Part shown: in pieces, positions 6,066-8,621 of the stretch
How the letters are laid out: each line of letters starts with the position of its first letter
Numbering within the stretch: position 1 is the stretch's first letter
NCBI GenBank assembly: GCA_025456495.1
Contig: JALOKO010000423.1
Span: 1-8,621, forward strand
Direction of reading: 5' to 3'
From: Bryobacterales bacterium
GTDB lineage: Bacteria > Acidobacteriota > Terriglobia > Bryobacterales > Bryobacteraceae
DNA: 8,621 nucleotides
Notes under the pieces: generated by a model
Told to the model about the DNA's origin: nothing
Database searches by the model: none
What the model saw: only the letters and a program-made list of their open reading frames with translations
Translations under genes and position numbers: made by a program

Positions 6066-6109
6066 CGAATGGCGCCGGGACCCGCACCCACGGTTCCCAG
6101 CGCCATTCG
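6066..6109 (+). terminator. Strong inverted repeat after the DUF4914-type gene
   Basis: CGAATGGCGC (6066-6075) pairs perfectly with GCGCCATTCG (6100-6109). After one mismatch, GGGA (6077-6080) pairs with TCCC (6095-6098), leaving a 14-nt loop. It starts 32 nt past the stop of the preceding gene and is the clearest candidate for its transcription end. No T-rich tail follows on either strand, so termination may be factor-assisted, or the structure may protect the mRNA 3' end. Confidence 0.5.
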
Positions 6110-6201
6110 CGCATCCGCTCCCCATCATCCCTGCCGTACCCCTCGCCACTGCTGGGCTTCGCGACTATGAGACATTGGTTCCGGAAGCCGAAGCGTCGCC
6201 A

Positions 6202-6768
6202 ATGTCCGAAATCCCGAAGTCTTTACCAGATTCCGTACGAGCGCAACTCCTGCAGACCTTGCGGCAGCGTTTCGACGCGCACCCTGTCCGCCACCCCGAA
6301 CTGTCCTGGAGGGACGTGGAAGCGCGTCTGCACGGGCGTCCGCAAGCGCTTTGGTGCTTACACGCAATGGAACGGACGGGGGGCGAGCCGGATGTGATCT
6401 GCCTTCCGTGGCACAGCGGCGAGCTGATGTTCTGTGACTGCGCGGCGGAGAGCCCCTCAGGCAGGCGGAGCCTCTGCTTCGACCGCCCGGCCCTGGATGC
6501 GCGCAAGCACAACAAGCCAAGCGGCGCTGCGCTGGAGATGGCCGAAGCGATGGGCATTTCCCTACTCACTGAGTCTGAGTACCGCCAACTCCAGCAGACC
6601 GGGCAGTACGACCGGAAGACCTCCAGTTGGATCCATACGCCAGAGGCGATCCGCAACCTGGGCGGCGCGCTGTTCTGCGACCGCCGCTACGACACGGTGT
6701 TTGTTTATCACAATGGCGCGGAGTCCTATTACGCCGCGCGCGGCTTCCGCGGATTGTTACGCGTATAG
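6202..6768 (+). CDS. DUF4256 family protein
   Basis: A 188-residue protein of the DUF4256 family, function unknown. The conserved family blocks are present in order: an N-terminal helical segment LLQTLRQRFDAHPVRHPELSW (16-36), MERTGGEPDV (56-65), FCDCAAESPSGRRSLCFDR (77-95), DARKHNKPSGAALEMAEAMGISLLTE (99-124), TSSWIHTP (140-147), and a strikingly conserved C terminus from GGALFCDRRYDTVFVYHNGAESYY to the end (154-188). No signal peptide or membrane helix is visible. The pattern of conserved Cys, Asp, Glu and Arg suggests an enzyme-like fold, but that is inference. ATG 6202 gives the usual family length; an in-frame TTG at 6175 would add nine residues. No clear Shine-Dalgarno site precedes either. 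It lies 168 nt after the DUF4914-type gene with a hairpin between, so it is probably transcribed separately. Confidence 0.92.
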   Translation: MSEIPKSLPDSVRAQLLQTLRQRFDAHPVRHPELSWRDVEARLHGRPQALWCLHAMERTGGEPDVICLPWHSGELMFCDCAAESPSGRRSLCFDRPALDARKHNKPSGAALEMAEAMGISLLTESEYRQLQQTGQYDRKTSSWIHTPEAIRNLGGALFCDRRYDTVFVYHNGAESYYAARGFRGLLRV

Positions 6769-6819
6769 GGGAATGTGCTGGATGCTGGAACGATTCCTTA
6801 CCCGTTCTACATATTTTCC

Positions 6820-6849
6820 TTGCACCACCCAATCCTTCAATGGTATTCT
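6820..6849 (+). promoter_or_regulatory. Extended -10 sigma-70-type promoter
   Basis: TTGCAC (6820-6825, four of six to TTGACA), an 18-bp spacer and TATTCT (6844-6849, four of six to TATAAT), with TGG just before the -10 hexamer as an extended -10 element. Transcription would start near 6856, about 39 nt before a GTG that has a strong Shine-Dalgarno site. It is the best-looking promoter in the window, and it serves no recognisable long gene. Confidence 0.5.
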
Positions 6850-6894
6850 CTCAACTGGGCATCACGCCCTATTCCCACCAAGAAGGAGGCGCCA

Positions 6895-6951
6895 GTGATC
6901 GACAAGAATGCTCGGTTTGGATATCGGGCCTCCTTATGCCATTTTCAATAG
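6895..6951 (+). CDS. Small ORF, 18 codons, with strong RBS (small protein, leader peptide or gene remnant)
   Basis: AAGGAGG (6883-6889) lies 5 nt before GTG 6895-6897, and translation gives VIDKNARFGYRASLCHFQ before TAG at 6949-6951. With the promoter at 6820-6849 and a 39-nt leader, the initiation signals are as good as or better than those of the long genes here. The peptide has no membrane segment and no run of one amino acid typical of attenuators. It may be a real tiny protein, a leader peptide for the AAA gene about 350 bp downstream, or the 5' stub of a decayed gene whose frame was lost. The encoded sequence is not recognised, so the evidence is only the signals. Confidence 0.3.
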   Translation: MIDKNARFGYRASLCHFQ

Positions 6952-7194
6952 CCTGAACCAGGCAATCTTCCACATTCCATGCTGTTGGCCTGTTTGGCTG
7001 ACGGGTTGCGTCCACCCAGTGCGCTTTCCTGTCGCCTAAGCCGGGGCTGCGTTTGCATGCCCTGGCGGCCAATTCCAGGAACGATCTGCTGCAACCATCG
7101 CAGGTTGGCTTGGCGTCGGACCCCCGGGCCAGACCCGTTGCGTACGCTGCCGCCAGAACGCCGCGGCGGTGCGCGCCGATCACCGACATGGATG

Positions 7195-7240
7195 TTTCGC
7201 GAAATCCGCAAAATAGGAAGCCATCTACAAAAAATAGGAA
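7195..7240. promoter_or_regulatory. Palindrome and 21-bp-spaced direct repeats upstream of the BCS1-like gene
   Basis: TTTCGCGAAA (7195-7204) is a perfect 10-bp palindrome. It is followed by two copies of AAAATAGGAA at 7210-7219 and 7231-7240, starting exactly 21 bp apart. All lie 64-109 bp before the ATG of the AAA gene in AT-rich DNA, an arrangement expected of an operator or activator site. No specific regulator can be assigned, and no clear -35/-10 pair is visible between the repeats and the gene. Confidence 0.4.
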
Positions 7241-7303
7241 TTTCAGTCATAGAGTGACATGGAATTGCCTTGTAACCAATTAGCCTCAACACCGGAGAAA
7301 TAT

Positions 7304-8539
7304 ATGGCGACTCATCTATTTGATTTCGTCAGGGAGATGCCTCCCTGGCTTGTACTGGGCTTGGGTGTCCTGGCTGGCGGACTTCGCTCAATCTGGTACT
7401 TCGTCTACCAGCATACGATTGGCTATGCCATCACCCGGGTGAGCATTTCGCTAACCGTAGAGGATGTCGAGCATCGCGACGCCTACCTGTGGCTGAGCTG
7501 CTGGGTTGAGCAGCATCTTCGGGGCAGGAAGGTGAACTCACTCTTGCTGCGCGCCAACCACCGGGAGCGGCCCAGCCATGCCACTGAGGATCCGTCCTTT
7601 GACATGATCCCGGAGTACGGGTCCTACTACCTGCTTTATCGTCACCGACTGATGATGGTGGAGCATCGCAAGGAGCAGAACCCGGATCTCCACCGGGGGC
7701 GCCCCATGCACACGATACGCATCCAGGTCTGGTTGTGCTGGGATCGAACTCTGCTGATGGACATTTTGCGGGAGGCGGAGAACGATTACGAATCCAGGCA
7801 ATCGAAGCGGTTGGAGTACTTCCGAGCAAATTCCTACGGGGATTGGACCGGCGCTCTGATTGCTCCTCGTCCCTTGGACTCCATCTTTCACCCGCCGGAA
7901 TTGCTGGACGGATTGATTGACGATGTCGGCGCATTCCTGGACTCGCGACAGGTGTATCAGGAATTGGGCGTACCCTACCGTCGCGGTTATCTGCTGACGG
8001 GGCCTCCGGGCACGGGCAAGTCCACCCTGATTCTCGCCATTGCATCGCACTTCAACCTGCCCGTATATAAATTGCCGCTAAACGGCGCGGAGATGACGGG
8101 CGACCTTCTGTCCAGCCTGCTGGTGGCCTGCCGCAAGCCGGCGGTTCTGGCGCTGGAAGATGTGGACTGCCTGAAGGTGGCCACTTCGCGGTCTTCGGAG
8201 GTCTCCGATGGGCTTACGCTGTCTGACCTGCTGAATGCGGTGGACGGCATTGGCGCATCAGAGGACCGGCTGCTCTTCATGACGGCAAACCAGCCGGACC
8301 GATTGGACGCGGCTCTCATCCGCGCGGGCCGTGTGGATCGCAAGGTCTTCGTGGACTTCGCACGGGATCAGGAACTGCGGCGATTCCATGAGCGTCTGGC
8401 CAGCATGCGCCCCGTGCCGCCGTGGCCCGAGTTCCGCGCGGCGCTTCCGGCGCAGGCAACCATCGCGGATGCGCAGGCGTTTGCCTTTCGGTGGAACGCC
8501 ACAGCGCATTCGCCCCTACCCCTTCGTCCATGCGGATAG
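7304..8539 (+). CDS. Membrane-anchored BCS1-like AAA+ ATPase
   Basis: A 411-residue protein with one N-terminal hydrophobic helix (about residues 13-33, PPWLVLGLGVLAGG...), a BCS1-type middle domain (about 40-190: RVSISLTVEDVEHRDAYLWL, then WVEQHL) and a C-terminal AAA core. Seen in the core: PYRRGYLLTGPPGTGKS with Walker A at 233-240, Walker B VLALEDVD (281-288), sensor 1 LLFMTANQ (323-330), and DAALIRAGRVDRKV with the arginine-finger region (R340, R343). Mitochondrial Bcs1 translocates the folded Rieske protein of complex III; bacterial relatives have no settled role, and no Rieske or cytochrome bc gene is in view. ATG 7304 has GGAG at 7294-7297, better than ATG 7259, which would add 15 residues. 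The C terminus is short after sensor 2, and its last residues (about SPLPLRPCG) are partly encoded by the left arm of a hairpin, so a small 3' truncation is possible. Confidence 0.88.
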   Translation: MATHLFDFVREMPPWLVLGLGVLAGGLRSIWYFVYQHTIGYAITRVSISLTVEDVEHRDAYLWLSCWVEQHLRGRKVNSLLLRANHRERPSHATEDPSFDMIPEYGSYYLLYRHRLMMVEHRKEQNPDLHRGRPMHTIRIQVWLCWDRTLLMDILREAENDYESRQSKRLEYFRANSYGDWTGALIAPRPLDSIFHPPELLDGLIDDVGAFLDSRQVYQELGVPYRRGYLLTGPPGTGKSTLILAIASHFNLPVYKLPLNGAEMTGDLLSSLLVACRKPAVLALEDVDCLKVATSRSSEVSDGLTLSDLLNAVDGIGASEDRLLFMTANQPDRLDAALIRAGRVDRKVFVDFARDQELRRFHERLASMRPVPPWPEFRAALPAQATIADAQAFAFRWNATAHSPLPLRPCG

Positions 8540-8558
8540 ACTTCCCATGGACGAGGGG
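8519..8558 (+). terminator. Long hairpin spanning the stop codon of the AAA gene
   Basis: TCGTCCATG (8524-8532) pairs with CATGGACGA (8546-8554), and CCCC (8519-8522) with GGGG (8555-8558); one T (8523) is bulged, giving 13 pairs around a 13-nt loop. The TAG stop codon of the BCS1-like gene (8537-8539) lies in the loop. The following bases (gtcactcttcctcg) are pyrimidine-rich but not a T tract. It may act as a terminator, or be the edge of an inserted repeat element that redefined the gene end. Confidence 0.55.
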
Positions 8559-8579
8559 GTCACTCTTCCTCGACTTGCG

Positions 8580-8620
8580 TTTCCCTGTGCGATCACGCCT
8601 GCTTTCCCTGTGCGATCACG
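8580..8620. repeat. Direct repeat with 23-bp period at the window end
   Basis: TTTCCCTGTGCGATCACG occurs at 8580-8597 and again, identically, at 8603-8620, separated by 5 bp. The window ends one base later, so more copies may follow. The period is too short for a CRISPR array with normal spacers; a tandem repeat is the simpler reading. Confidence 0.75.
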
Positions 8621-8621
8621 G

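Larger units (their letters stand above)
6769..7303. other. Gene-poor region of 535 bp
   Basis: No conserved protein is recognised in any frame. The region holds a good promoter (6820-6849), a strong ribosome binding site with an 18-codon ORF (6883-6951), a second ORF of 43 codons in another frame (ATG 6908 to TAA 7039) without a well-placed RBS, a palindrome at 7195-7204 and a 21-bp-spaced direct repeat (7210-7240) before the AAA gene. Bases 7200-7300 are clearly more AT-rich than the rest of the window, as expected of a promoter region. A minus-strand ORF (7189-6869) looks like random Arg-rich sequence. Confidence 0.6.

Noticed and set aside
6869..7189. Minus-strand 106-aa ORF as a transposase or other gene remnant
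   Set aside because: No DDE, HTH or other recognisable motif, no RBS, and the composition of random GC-rich sequence.
8580..8620. Start of a CRISPR array at the window end
   Set aside because: The spacing between copies is only 5 bp, far too short for spacers. A tandem repeat is simpler, although the window edge hides what follows.

Overview
The window is a GC-rich bacterial chromosome segment with seven or eight protein genes and no RNA genes, CRISPR array or transposase that I can recognise. The gene types and the sequence style (a redoxin ending in a PGFDVPH loop, RapZ, RocF-type arginase, a DUF4256 protein, weak or absent Shine-Dalgarno sites before several genes) suggest an Acidobacteriota-like, Solibacter/Bryobacter-type soil bacterium. 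That placement is an impression and not proven from the sequence.

Layout. Bases 1-276 hold the 3' end of a thioredoxin-fold (redoxin/TlpA-like) gene. It converges on rapZ (minus strand, 341-1279), whose stop codon lies inside a 22-bp tandem repeat. A divergent intergenic region of about 290 bp carries a 16-bp tandem array. It is followed by a small unrecognised gene (1566-1988), then a probably leaderless arginase gene (rocF, 2084-2998), and 8 nt later a secreted endonuclease/exonuclease/phosphatase-fold hydrolase (3007-3864).

After a 300-bp intergenic and leader region comes the largest gene (4168-6033). Its 621-aa product has a P-loop and an Asp-Asp motif like those of HPr kinase and PEP carboxykinase, and it fits my memory of the uncharacterised DUF4914 family. 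A 10-bp perfect hairpin follows it. Next is a typical DUF4256 gene (6202-6768).

The stretch 6769-7303 has no ordinary gene. It does contain a well-formed extended -10 promoter, a strong ribosome binding site and an 18-codon ORF, then a palindrome and a 21-bp-spaced direct repeat. Beyond it lies a membrane-anchored BCS1-like AAA+ ATPase (7304-8539), whose stop codon sits in the loop of a long hairpin. The window ends in a 23-bp-period direct repeat.

How the genes work together. Only rocF and the hydrolase look like a transcription unit. RapZ and the HPrK/PEPCK-like protein could both belong to P-loop control of carbon or cell-wall metabolism, but they are on opposite strands and about 2.9 kb apart. 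No defence or mobile system is evident. The least-described items are the DUF4914-type P-loop protein, the bacterial BCS1-like ATPase, the 18-codon ORF with its own signals, and the recurring 21-23-bp direct repeats in intergenic DNA.
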